A DNA stretch of 7,509 nucleotides, taken from NCBI GenBank assembly GCA_002371985.1, contig DFHZ01000188.1, positions 1 through 7,509 of the forward strand, given 5' to 3'. Shown in pieces: positions 1 through 6,593 of the stretch. Numbering within the stretch: position 1 is the stretch's first letter; each line of letters starts with the position of its first letter. Origin of the DNA: Ruminococcaceae bacterium UBA3710. GTDB taxonomy: Bacteria; Bacillota; Clostridia; Oscillospirales; Acutalibacteraceae. Position numbers and translations under genes: made by a program. The notes beneath the pieces are model-generated. The model saw nothing but the letters and a program-made list of their open reading frames with translations. It was not told the DNA's origin and did no database searches.

Positions 1-411
1 TACGGGCTTAACGATGCCTGCAAGGGACTTGAAAAGCTTGATGATTACCGCAAAAATCTAAGAGAAATTTTTGATAAAGTTTCGTCTTGCGGCGCAGAGG
101 TAATATTCCTTACGCAAAACGCCATGAACACAAAAAAGAGCTGCCACTTAAAAGACGACAACGCTCTTACAAAAACGGCGCTTATGACGGCGAACTTCCA
201 AAACGATGGCGTTATGAAAGCATATATGGACGCCGCAAAGGAAGTTTCAAATGAATGCGGCGTCAAGGTCTGCGATATCTACCCGATGTGGGAAAAACTG
301 ATAGCGGGTGGCATAGATACGACCGAACTTCTTGCTAATAAAATCAATCATCCGATTCGGGAAATTCATTACTATATGGCTATGAAACTCATTGAAACAA
401 TTTTTGAATAA
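1..411 (+). CDS. SGNH/GDSL-type hydrolase, C-terminal part (5' end outside window)
   Basis: The frame is open from the first base to the TAA at 409-411, giving 136 residues of a protein that starts upstream. Seen: the fragment opens with Y-G-L-N-D, which fits block III (GxND) of SGNH hydrolases, where the Asn helps form the oxyanion hole. It ends with N-K-I-N-H-P (His at fragment residue 117) followed by an amphipathic helix, which fits block V with the catalytic His. Family knowledge: these are serine esterases/lipases that often deacylate carbohydrates. The usual block V Asp three residues before the His is Lys here, with Asn one residue further back; an N-G-I-N-H-P-like version is common in one branch of the family. 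The nucleophile Ser block lies outside the window. No signal peptide can be judged. The stop is 20 bp before the isomerase start, so it is probably in the same operon. The substrate is unknown; an acyl-sugar esterase is an inference from context. Confidence 0.8.
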   Translation, partial: YGLNDACKGLEKLDDYRKNLREIFDKVSSCGAEVIFLTQNAMNTKKSCHLKDDNALTKTALMTANFQNDGVMKAYMDAAKEVSNECGVKVCDIYPMWEKLIAGGIDTTELLANKINHPIREIHYYMAMKLIETIFE

Positions 412-418
412 TAAATAT

Positions 419-425
419 GGAGGAG
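419..425 (+). promoter_or_regulatory. Ribosome binding site of the isomerase gene; decides its start
   Basis: GGAGGAG lies 6 nt before the ATG at 432. An in-frame ATG at 417 overlaps this motif and has no Shine-Dalgarno sequence of its own, so 432 is the better start. Confidence 0.85.
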
Positions 426-431
426 ATTTTT

Positions 432-1007
432 ATGAAAACAATTAAAGACAAATACTTGGTAGTAGGTGCTGATTTTGCGGGTTATCCGCTTAAAGAGGCG
501 GTTTGCGAGCATCTTCGCAAAAAAGGTTGGAAGATAACCGATTTAGGCGTTACTGCCGATAGCGACCCTGATAAGGATACCGACCTTATGTTCCATAGAA
601 TAGGACTTCGTGTCGGTGCCGAAATATCCGAAGGAAACTTTGAAAGAGCGCTTCTTTTCTGCGGAACGGGTATGGGCATCCATATCGCCGCAAGCAAATG
701 CCCTCATGTTCACGCAGGTGTAGTTGAGAGTGTACCCGCCGCCCTTCGTGCTATTACGGGTAACGGTGTAAATGTTCTTGCAATGGGTGCTTTCTATGTG
801 GCTCCCCAAATGGGCTGCGATATAGCCGACGCTTATCTTGGTGCAGAACTCGGAAGCGGATACGAATGGTGGCATAATTTCTATGAGTTCCATAAACTTG
901 CCGTTGACGAACTTGAAGCATTTGATTATGAGGAATACAAGAAAAACGGATTTAAAGTAAATAAACTCGGCGATTATCCGCTTAAACTTGAAACAAAACC
1001 GGAATAA
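432..1007 (+). CDS. RpiB/LacA/LacB-family sugar isomerase, diverged active site
   Basis: This is a 191-residue protein of the RpiB/LacAB fold, which interconverts aldose and ketose phosphates in the cytoplasm. RpiB is usually about 150 residues, so this one is longer. Seen: an N-terminal G-A-D-F-A-G-Y-P-L-K-E block (residues 12-22) and a C-G-T-G-M-G block (77-82), whose Cys77 and Thr79 match the catalytic Cys and the Thr of E. coli RpiB, then N-V-L-A-M-G (114-119). Aligned by eye to E. coli RpiB from memory, His10 becomes Phe15, the H-N-D of the His99 motif becomes G-N-G (110-112), and Arg133 and Arg137 become Tyr144 and His148. These are phosphate-binding and ring-opening residues. The C-terminal extension (about 155-191) is rich in charged and aromatic residues. 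The fold call is firm but the substrate is open: it could be a different phosphosugar, an open-chain ketose or a non-phosphorylated sugar. The next gene starts 1 bp after the stop. Confidence 0.85.
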   Translation: MKTIKDKYLVVGADFAGYPLKEAVCEHLRKKGWKITDLGVTADSDPDKDTDLMFHRIGLRVGAEISEGNFERALLFCGTGMGIHIAASKCPHVHAGVVESVPAALRAITGNGVNVLAMGAFYVAPQMGCDIADAYLGAELGSGYEWWHNFYEFHKLAVDELEAFDYEEYKKNGFKVNKLGDYPLKLETKPE

Positions 1008-1008
1008 A

Positions 1009-2559
1009 ATGAACAAAGAAATTAGTAATTCGATTATTTATAATGTTTATCCAACCTCATTCTTTGACAGTAACGGAGACGGCATAGGCGACCTGAAAGG
1101 TATAACTGAAAAACTTGAATATATAAAACAGTTTGCCGATATAGTCTGGATAAATCCCATATATAAATCTCCGTTTCGTGACGGCGGATACGATATAGAG
1201 GACTATTATGCTATTGACGAAAAGTTCGGTACTATGGACGATGTGAAAGCACTAATCAAGAAGGCGCATTCTATAGGGTTAAAAATTCTTTTCGACCTTG
1301 TTGTAGGGCATACATCCGATAAGCACAAATGGTTTATTGAGTCTCAAAAAGCCGAGCGGAATGAGTATAGTGATTACTATATTTGGAACGATGATGTTTT
1401 TGGTAATTGCCCGTATAAGCATATAAGCGGAAACAGTGAGCGAAACGGCAACTATCTTATAAACTTTTTCAGTTTCCAGCCGGCGCTCAATTACGGCTTT
1501 GCAGAAAAGAAATTTGATTGGCAAAATCTTTATACTGACAAGGTCTGTGAAAAAGTTCATGACGAAGTTATAAAAATCTGCAAATACTATCTTGCTCTCG
1601 GTGTTGACGGTTTTCGTGTTGACCTTGCAAGCAGTATCGTAAAGGACGATGTAAACGGAGAGTGTTCCTGTAAGGTATGGCGCAAGATTTTCAGCGAGGT
1701 AAGGAAAGAATATAAAGACGCCATTTTCCTTTCGGAATGGGGAGAACCGAAATATGCTGTTGCAAACGGTGATTTTGACATTGACTTTTTAACACATTGT
1801 TACAACGAAGGATACAATAATCTTTTCAGAAAAGAGCCGGGGACAAATGCTTTCAAAAGCGACGGTAACAGTTTCTTTCGTAAAGAGGGGAAAGGAGAAG
1901 CGGATACCTTCTTTGATTATTTCCTCGATAACCTTGAGAAGACAAAAGACAAAGGCTATATATCTGTTCCGAGTGGAAACCATGATCTGCCGAGGATATC
2001 AATAGGCAGAACGCCGCAGGAACTTAAAACCGTTTTTGCCTTTATTCTTGCCCTGCCGAATATCCCTACTATATATTACGGCGACGAAATAGGAATGCCG
2101 TATTCAAACATAAAGAATAAAGACGGCGGATATAACCGTACGGGATCGAGAACACCGATGCAGTGGTCGACGGAGAAAAACGCCGGATTCAGCAAAACCG
2201 ACGGGGAATTATATCTACCCGTAAATGAAAATTATACCACGGTCAACTGTGAGGTGATGGGAACGGACAATAATTCGCTTCTTAACACATTAAAGAAATT
2301 AGTCGATATAAAGAGGCAATACTTATTGGATTTTTCTCCCGACTGCGATTTTGAGGTGTTGAGCCGAACATATCCGTTGGTATTCACGAGAAAACGCAAA
2401 GAAAAACAGTTTTTCTGCGCTGTAAATCCATCGGATAAGAATTTTGAAATAGAACTTCCTGAAAACAGCGAAGTATTGATTTCGTGTAATACCGAAATCA
2501 AAGACGGCTTTATAAAAATTGGTGCCTTATCTTTTGTTTGGGCAATTTCAAAAAACTGA
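1009..2559 (+). CDS. GH13 alpha-glucosidase / oligo-1,6-glucosidase-like enzyme, cytoplasmic
   Basis: A 516-residue glycoside hydrolase family 13 enzyme. Seen: an N-terminal D-S-N-G-D-G-I-G-D loop (20-28), the metal-binding type found in oligo-1,6-glucosidases; region I D-L-V-V-G-H-T-S (96-103); Q-P-A-L-N (157-161, often QPDLN); region II G-F-R-V-D (201-205, nucleophile Asp205); region III S-E-W (acid/base probably Glu243); region IV N-H-D (324-326, transition-state stabiliser Asp326); and S-R-T-P-M-Q-W (380-386), typical of alpha-glucosidase subfamilies. The barrel spans roughly 10-430, followed by a beta-rich domain C. There is no signal peptide, so it should act on imported oligosaccharides. 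The ATG at 1009 is preferred over an in-frame TTG at 988, which lies inside the isomerase gene without a Shine-Dalgarno. Its own site is weak (CCGGA at about 999-1003), so translation is probably coupled to the isomerase. The conserved Asn of region I is Gly100. All catalytic residues are present. Exact linkage specificity cannot be read; a transglucosylase is an alternative. Confidence 0.92.
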   Translation: MNKEISNSIIYNVYPTSFFDSNGDGIGDLKGITEKLEYIKQFADIVWINPIYKSPFRDGGYDIEDYYAIDEKFGTMDDVKALIKKAHSIGLKILFDLVVGHTSDKHKWFIESQKAERNEYSDYYIWNDDVFGNCPYKHISGNSERNGNYLINFFSFQPALNYGFAEKKFDWQNLYTDKVCEKVHDEVIKICKYYLALGVDGFRVDLASSIVKDDVNGECSCKVWRKIFSEVRKEYKDAIFLSEWGEPKYAVANGDFDIDFLTHCYNEGYNNLFRKEPGTNAFKSDGNSFFRKEGKGEADTFFDYFLDNLEKTKDKGYISVPSGNHDLPRISIGRTPQELKTVFAFILALPNIPTIYYGDEIGMPYSNIKNKDGGYNRTGSRTPMQWSTEKNAGFSKTDGELYLPVNENYTTVNCEVMGTDNNSLLNTLKKLVDIKRQYLLDFSPDCDFEVLSRTYPLVFTRKRKEKQFFCAVNPSDKNFEIELPENSEVLISCNTEIKDGFIKIGALSFVWAISKN

Positions 2560-2575
2560 ATGAGACGGAGTAGTT

Positions 2576-3202
2576 ATGAAAGGTGCGATTTTCGATTTAG
2601 ACGGCGTTTTGGTAGACACAGCAGTTTACCACTTTGCCGCATGGAAAGAATTAGCAAATAAATTCGGATTTGAATTTACCGAGGCGGATAACGAGAGACT
2701 TAAAGGTGTAAGCCGTATGAAATCGCTTGAAATATTGCTTTCAGTCGGCAATATTGCGGCGAGCGATAAGCAAAAAGAAGAATGGGCAAAAGAGAAAAAC
2801 GAAAGATATGTCAAAATGCTTGAAAACTTAAATGAGAACTCCTTGTTAAATGGAGCAAAGCAGTATCTGACAAAACTGCATAACGATGGCATACTTATCG
2901 CTCTCGGCTCTGCAAGTAAAAATGCTCCTTTAATACTTAAAAAAACCGGAATAGAAGATATGTTTGATGCAATAGTAGACGGCAACTCTGTTTCAAAAGC
3001 AAAACCCGACCCCGAAATTTTCTTAAAAGGTGCTGAACTTTTAGGTCTGAAACCTGAAGACTGCACCGTTTTTGAGGACTCGCAAGCAGGCATAGAAGCG
3101 GCGCGCGCCGGCGGATTTTCGGTAGTGGCGGTCGATAAATTTAATGTTTTAAAGAATGCGGATCGTTATATTACGCAATTAGCAGATATGCTGATTATAT
3201 AA
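2576..3202 (+). CDS. pgmB: Beta-phosphoglucomutase (HAD superfamily)
   Basis: A 208-residue enzyme that converts beta-glucose 1-phosphate to glucose 6-phosphate through a beta-glucose 1,6-bisphosphate intermediate in the cytoplasm. Seen: the HAD motif F-D-L-D-G-V (6-11) with nucleophile Asp7 and acid/base Asp9; Y-H-F-A-A-W (18-23) with His19; L-K-G-V-S-R (42-47), the substrate-recognition segment of the cap; G-S-A-S-K-N (111-116); Lys143 in A-K-P-D-P-E; and E-D-S-Q-A-G (167-172), the Mg-binding acids. These match the Lactococcus lactis enzyme (recalled) almost residue for residue, and the length agrees. A Shine-Dalgarno ACGGAG (2565-2570) lies 5 nt before the ATG, 16 bp after the GH13 stop. 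Enzymes of this type are encoded with family 65 phosphorylases because they take their product, and the GH65 gene lies downstream here. Confidence 0.95.
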   Translation: MKGAIFDLDGVLVDTAVYHFAAWKELANKFGFEFTEADNERLKGVSRMKSLEILLSVGNIAASDKQKEEWAKEKNERYVKMLENLNENSLLNGAKQYLTKLHNDGILIALGSASKNAPLILKKTGIEDMFDAIVDGNSVSKAKPDPEIFLKGAELLGLKPEDCTVFEDSQAGIEAARAGGFSVVAVDKFNVLKNADRYITQLADMLII

Positions 3203-3214
3203 ATTTTCAAAGAA

Positions 3215-3233
3215 GGCTTATCAATGGTAAGCC
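3215..3233 (+). other. Small stem-loop between pgmB and the secreted-protein gene
   Basis: GGCTTA (3215-3220) and TAAGCC (3228-3233) form a perfect 6-bp stem with a 7-nt loop. No T-run follows on the + strand, so it is not a convincing intrinsic terminator. It could be an mRNA processing or stability element, or chance. The 67-bp gap shows no clear -35/-10 promoter. Confidence 0.35.
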
Positions 3234-3269
3234 AATTAGTAAAAAATATTTTAGAGACGGAGGATTATT

Positions 3270-5831
3270 ATGAAAAAGGTAATTTCGTTAGTCTTAAGCG
3301 TAGTTATGGTAATTTCCCTCATTTATACAGGTATGGCAATTCCCGTAACCGCAGACGCAGTGCAAAAAGTCCTATCCGAAGAATTTGAGGGGTATGAAAG
3401 GGCTTGGGTTTCGGATTTCCAAAACGGTAACGGTGTAACGGCTTCCGTTCCCTCTACCCCGGGAGGTATGTTAATTGACGATAGCAACAAATTCACATTC
3501 CGTGCTTATAAGCAGCCGATAGTAAATAGCTCGTATTCGCAAGAAGCGGCTGATACCTATTCCCTTAATAAAAAGTATTTCGATTTTGATATAAACAAGA
3601 ACGGAAGCACAAGCGATGCCTCGTCAATATTCCTTTTTGAGAGAAGACACTGGTACGACGGCTTGATGATTTATTGGGATAGTGCTGATAATCTTAAGAT
3701 TACTCAGCGTTATACTAATGCTTCGGGTAATGCGGCAAACGGTATAACGAAAACTTTTAACCTCGTTGATTACGGCACTACAACAAATACCGAGTTTTTT
3801 AACCTAAAAATCCGTGCGGATTTCTCCGCAAACGCTTCCGACTCTTCAAAGAGAGATGCTGTTATTCAAATATGGATAAACAACATTTATGCCGATGAGT
3901 TTGATCTCGAAGCCACCGATATGCGTAACGGACTGGCTATAAGAAGAGCGGGTAGTGTCAGCTGGAGTTTAAGAGAGCCAAAATATGTTGACACCGAACT
4001 TGACGGCTATGAACGGGTAGATTTGTACGATTTTGGCGATACATATTACAAAAATACGCTTGGTAGTGATGGTATTTTGAATATGAATACTGCCGATATA
4101 TGCGATTCCTATAGGACTGATTTCGATAAGACCTATTTGGATGTTGATATAAACTACGGAGCAACAGGCAGAGCATTTCATTATCAAGCGATGAATACAA
4201 ATTACCGAACCTGTTTTTATCTGTTTTTTAATACTGCTTCCAATTTCAGATTAGGTGCATACATTAATGAATCGAGTGCAGCGACGGGTACAGAGAAGAA
4301 TATGTCGGCAAGTGAATATGGAATTTCGCCGACAGAGTATTTTAATCTTAAAATTAGAACCGATATAACCGCAACAAGCGAAACTGTTGATACAGTTCTT
4401 GTACAACTTTGGTTAAATAATCAGTTTGCCTGTGAAACAACATATACACTGACTTACAATAATTCGGGTGTTCACCAAAAGAACCGCATAAAGAATTTTT
4501 CGGGTCCAATAAGCTTGAGGTCTTCTTCTGATATTGACGAGGTATTAAGCGGTTATAATCGCATAACGGCAGACGATTTTTATAGTATCGATGGTACTTC
4601 GTTATCAAGTTCGGGAAGAAGTTTTCCTGCCAGGATAGCTGGAGAATACAAAAAAGATGCCGACGACCTTAAAATGTCATATTTTGATTTTGATATTAAA
4701 ATGCCTAACGGTGTAAATCCGTTTATGGTATGGCCGTCAAAGAATAAGACTGATACAAGTTTCTACGGCGACGGCGAGCAAATAAGATTTTATCTCGATG
4801 GTACTACCCTTAAGATGATGAAAGTTCACGGTGGCGGAAACGGCGGAACCGTGAACTTCGGCGATATTTCGGCAGAACCATATAATTACAGTTCGGACGA
4901 ATTCTGCAATTTCAAGATACGGACAAATTATTACGGCGGAAATTCAATAGGTCTTTTGATTTGGGTTAATGATAACTTCCTCGCTAAAGTTCAGATTACA
5001 ACCTATGACGCCGATATTATGGAGGATATGACTTGTGCCGGATTCGGAGGCACCGCAGAACAAAATATCTATGTAAGAACACCTGATGACGGGTCAGGTG
5101 CCGGCAGTGAAGTACCCGTATTTGATTCCGAAGAGCATATAAAAACCGTTAATTTCTCGGATTCTGTTTCAAACGGCAGTCTTATGAATTTCGATTATTA
5201 TATTGAAGACCTTTCGGCTCCGGTTGTTACAGAATATACTGTCAACGGCTCTTACATTTCTGCTAATTCGTCAACGGTTATTGCCTTGGCTTCAGTAGTA
5301 GAAGAAGGATACTTTTTTGGTATTTATTTGACAAAGAATAGCGGTTGGAAAATAAGTCTGTTTGATAATAATTTAGACATTATTTACAATTACGGAACTC
5401 CACAAAACTATCCGGACACAGGAAACAAATCACCAGGAACTTCGGATTATAAATTAACGGTTAAAACCGAAAATGGTGCGATTTCTTTTTGGATAAACGA
5501 CTCATTGGTTTTGAAAAACTATAAAGAGTATCGTTACGGAAACTGTACTCCGAAAGTAGCAGTATATTCAAATGCAAGTTCTGTTACGCTTCAAATTGAA
5601 ACTTGGTGCGAAATAGATAACTATAATTTGTTAGGCGACTTTGTGCCGGATTTAACGATAGATATACTTGATTTGGTTCGTGCAGAGCAAGTTTCGGAAA
5701 ACATTGAAGGTCTGCCAAAAATAGGGAGATATGTTAAAGCCTTTAACAATGAAGGTATTGTAGGCTCCGGTGAGTTGCTTTTAATGGCGCAATACATATT
5801 GGGAATAGTAAATACACTTGAAAGCAACTAA
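3270..5831 (+). CDS. Secreted multidomain repeat protein with degenerate dockerin-like C-terminus
   Basis: This 853-residue protein is not recognised as a known enzyme. Seen: a signal peptide with Lys2-Lys3, a hydrophobic core at 4-23 and a likely cleavage after Ala28 or Ala30. Three related units follow, each opening with G-Y-x-R (Gly41, Gly246, Gly428) and sharing Y-F/L-D-F/V-D-I (103, 289, 471), F/C-N-L/F-K-I-R (Asn178, Asn359, Asn547) and W-I/L/V-N-N/D (Trp202, Trp381, Trp565). A fourth, weaker unit (about 620-787) keeps W-I-N-D (Trp741). The pattern resembles concanavalin/LamG-like beta-sandwiches that bind sugars, but that is an inference; no catalytic acid pair is obvious. A Gly/Ser-rich linker lies at about 605-616. 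Residues 789-853 resemble a type I dockerin with eroded calcium loops. There is no LPXTG, S-layer domain or membrane anchor. The Shine-Dalgarno ACGGAGG (3257-3263) is 6 nt before the ATG. It is the only exported product of a clearly cytoplasmic gene set, so glycan capture at or outside the cell is the likeliest role. Confidence 0.85.
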   Translation: MKKVISLVLSVVMVISLIYTGMAIPVTADAVQKVLSEEFEGYERAWVSDFQNGNGVTASVPSTPGGMLIDDSNKFTFRAYKQPIVNSSYSQEAADTYSLNKKYFDFDINKNGSTSDASSIFLFERRHWYDGLMIYWDSADNLKITQRYTNASGNAANGITKTFNLVDYGTTTNTEFFNLKIRADFSANASDSSKRDAVIQIWINNIYADEFDLEATDMRNGLAIRRAGSVSWSLREPKYVDTELDGYERVDLYDFGDTYYKNTLGSDGILNMNTADICDSYRTDFDKTYLDVDINYGATGRAFHYQAMNTNYRTCFYLFFNTASNFRLGAYINESSAATGTEKNMSASEYGISPTEYFNLKIRTDITATSETVDTVLVQLWLNNQFACETTYTLTYNNSGVHQKNRIKNFSGPISLRSSSDIDEVLSGYNRITADDFYSIDGTSLSSSGRSFPARIAGEYKKDADDLKMSYFDFDIKMPNGVNPFMVWPSKNKTDTSFYGDGEQIRFYLDGTTLKMMKVHGGGNGGTVNFGDISAEPYNYSSDEFCNFKIRTNYYGGNSIGLLIWVNDNFLAKVQITTYDADIMEDMTCAGFGGTAEQNIYVRTPDDGSGAGSEVPVFDSEEHIKTVNFSDSVSNGSLMNFDYYIEDLSAPVVTEYTVNGSYISANSSTVIALASVVEEGYFFGIYLTKNSGWKISLFDNNLDIIYNYGTPQNYPDTGNKSPGTSDYKLTVKTENGAISFWINDSLVLKNYKEYRYGNCTPKVAVYSNASSVTLQIETWCEIDNYNLLGDFVPDLTIDILDLVRAEQVSENIEGLPKIGRYVKAFNNEGIVGSGELLLMAQYILGIVNTLESN
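3375..5087 (+). repeat. Three tandem protein-level repeats in the secreted protein
   Basis: The units cover about residues 36-240, 241-422 and 423-606 (3375-3989, 3990-4535, 4536-5087). Shared landmarks occur in the same order: G-Y-x-R, then D-F or D-D-F, then Y-[FL]-D-[FV]-D-I, then N-[LF]-K-I-R, then W-[ILV]-N-[ND]. The distance from the Y-F-D motif to the N-L-K-I-R Asn is 75, 70 and 76 residues. The DNA itself is well diverged, so the duplication is old. The first unit carries about 20 extra residues between its first two landmarks. Confidence 0.75.
4822..4858 (+). repeat. 11-bp perfect inverted repeat inside the secreted-protein gene
   Basis: AAGTTCACGGT (4822-4832) and ACCGTGAACTT (4848-4858) are exact reverse complements around a 15-nt loop, GGCGGAAACGGCGGA, which itself holds a repeated GGCGGA. 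It encodes a Gly-rich turn in the third repeat. In mRNA it would form a stable hairpin. Confidence 0.6.
5634..5828 (+). other. Dockerin-like C-terminal domain (degenerate calcium loops)
   Basis: Residues 789-853 hold two segments spaced like dockerin repeats. The first, G-D-F-V-P-D-L-T-I-D-I-L-D-L-V-R, keeps Asp at loop positions 1, 5, 9 and 12 but has Val at position 3. The second, A-F-N-N-E-G-I-V-G-S-G-E-L-L-L, keeps Asn at 3, Glu at 5 and Glu at 12 but has Ala at 1 and Gly at 9. Both are followed by the expected helix (V-R-A-E-Q; A-Q-Y-I-L-G). Type I dockerins bind cohesins in cellulosome-like assemblies; many solitary dockerin-like tails in Clostridia have no known partner. Calcium binding by the second loop is doubtful. 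Confidence 0.65.
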
Positions 5832-5846
5832 GGTGTTATTCAATTC

Positions 5847-5869
5847 TAAAATGATAAAGAGTCATTTTA
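5847..5869 (+). other. AT-rich stem-loop before the second SGNH gene
   Basis: TAAAATGA (5847-5854) and TCATTTTA (5862-5869) form a perfect 8-bp stem with a 7-nt loop, 16 bp after the stop of the secreted-protein gene. No T-run follows, and the stem is too AT-rich for a strong terminator. It covers an in-frame ATG at 5851, which argues against that codon as the start. Confidence 0.4.
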
Positions 5870-5892
5870 TAATAAATTCAGGTGCGAGAATT

Positions 5893-6570
5893 ATGAAACA
5901 AATAGATAAGAATACCGTTTCTGCTAAAGGTCAACTGATATCAAGCCGATTTGTTACATTCGATAACCGTGAAGGCAAGGATATAAAGGTTATGTTTGTC
6001 GGGAACTCAATTACATTACACGGTGTTTTGCCTTCTATCGGCTGGAATAATGAATGGGGTATGGCGGCATCGGCTAAAGAGAATGATTATGTTCATATAA
6101 TTGAGGATAAAGTAAAAGTTAAACACCCTGATGCGGCGTTTTGTATTTGTCAGGTCGCCGAATGGGAAAGAAAATTTGATGAAGGTGAAAAGACTTTCCC
6201 ATTATATGAATCTGCAAGAGATTTCGGTGCAGACATCGTTATTTTCAGATTTATAGAGAATTGTCCTCAAAAAGAGGAACTGACCGAAAAATTTTATAGT
6301 GAATACGGCAAATTGCTTGAATTCTTGACGGCAAAGAATAAAGCAACTCAAATCATTATCACAAACGGATTTTGGAAGCATATTTACGATAAGCAAATAG
6401 AAAAGTTTGCAATCGAGAATAACTATCCTTTTGTCGACCTTGGCGATTTGGGCGAACTTGATGAAATGAAAGCAATCGGTCTTTTCGAGCATTCAGGTGT
6501 TGCAAATCATCCGGGTGATCTTGGTATGAAGAATATTGCCGAAAGAATTTTAAAGAAAATGAATTTTTAA
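5893..6570 (+). CDS. SGNH/GDSL-family hydrolase with GNSIT nucleophile motif
   Basis: A 225-residue protein. Seen: F-V-G-N-S-I-T-L-H-G (35-44), the block I nucleophile motif with Ser39; W-N-N-E-W-G-M-A-A-S-A (51-61), typical of one branch of this family; R-F-I-E-N-C (119-124), where Asn123 probably replaces the GxND oxyanion Asn; and G-V-A-N-H-P-G-D-L-G-M (202-212) with His206 as the probable catalytic base. The usual Asp three residues before the His is Val203, so the enzyme may work as a Ser-His dyad or use another acid. Family members are esterases, often acting on acylated sugars. No signal peptide is seen, so it is cytoplasmic. The start is chosen at 5893, with a modest AGGTG (5880-5884) 8 nt upstream; in-frame TTG 5818 and ATG 5851 are less likely, being inside the previous gene and inside a stem-loop. 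It is not obviously the same subfamily as the hydrolase at the left edge. Confidence 0.85.
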   Translation: MKQIDKNTVSAKGQLISSRFVTFDNREGKDIKVMFVGNSITLHGVLPSIGWNNEWGMAASAKENDYVHIIEDKVKVKHPDAAFCICQVAEWERKFDEGEKTFPLYESARDFGADIVIFRFIENCPQKEELTEKFYSEYGKLLEFLTAKNKATQIIITNGFWKHIYDKQIEKFAIENNYPFVDLGDLGELDEMKAIGLFEHSGVANHPGDLGMKNIAERILKKMNF

Positions 6571-6593
6571 TCTTTCTTTGTGGGAGGACTACA

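Noticed and set aside
417..431. ATG at 417 as the isomerase start
   Set aside because: It overlaps the GGAGGAG ribosome binding site and has none of its own; ATG 432 is properly spaced.
988..1008. TTG at 988 as the GH13 start
   Set aside because: It lies inside the isomerase gene with no Shine-Dalgarno, and the GH13 fold needs nothing before ATG 1009.
543..1016. Minus-strand open frame of 157 codons
   Set aside because: It lies opposite the well-supported isomerase gene and has no recognisable motif or ribosome binding site; it is an antisense shadow.
3100..3109. GC-only palindrome GGCGCGCGCC in pgmB
   Set aside because: It encodes the conserved E-A-A-R-A-G segment of HAD proteins, and the local GC peak is explained by Ala/Arg/Gly codons.
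3215..3233. Intrinsic terminator after pgmB
   Set aside because: The stem is only 6 bp and no T-run follows on the + strand.
5818..5892. Longer N-terminus for the second SGNH hydrolase (TTG 5818 or ATG 5851)
   Set aside because: TTG 5818 is inside the previous gene; ATG 5851 sits in a stem-loop with poor upstream pairing. The extra residues match no SGNH feature.
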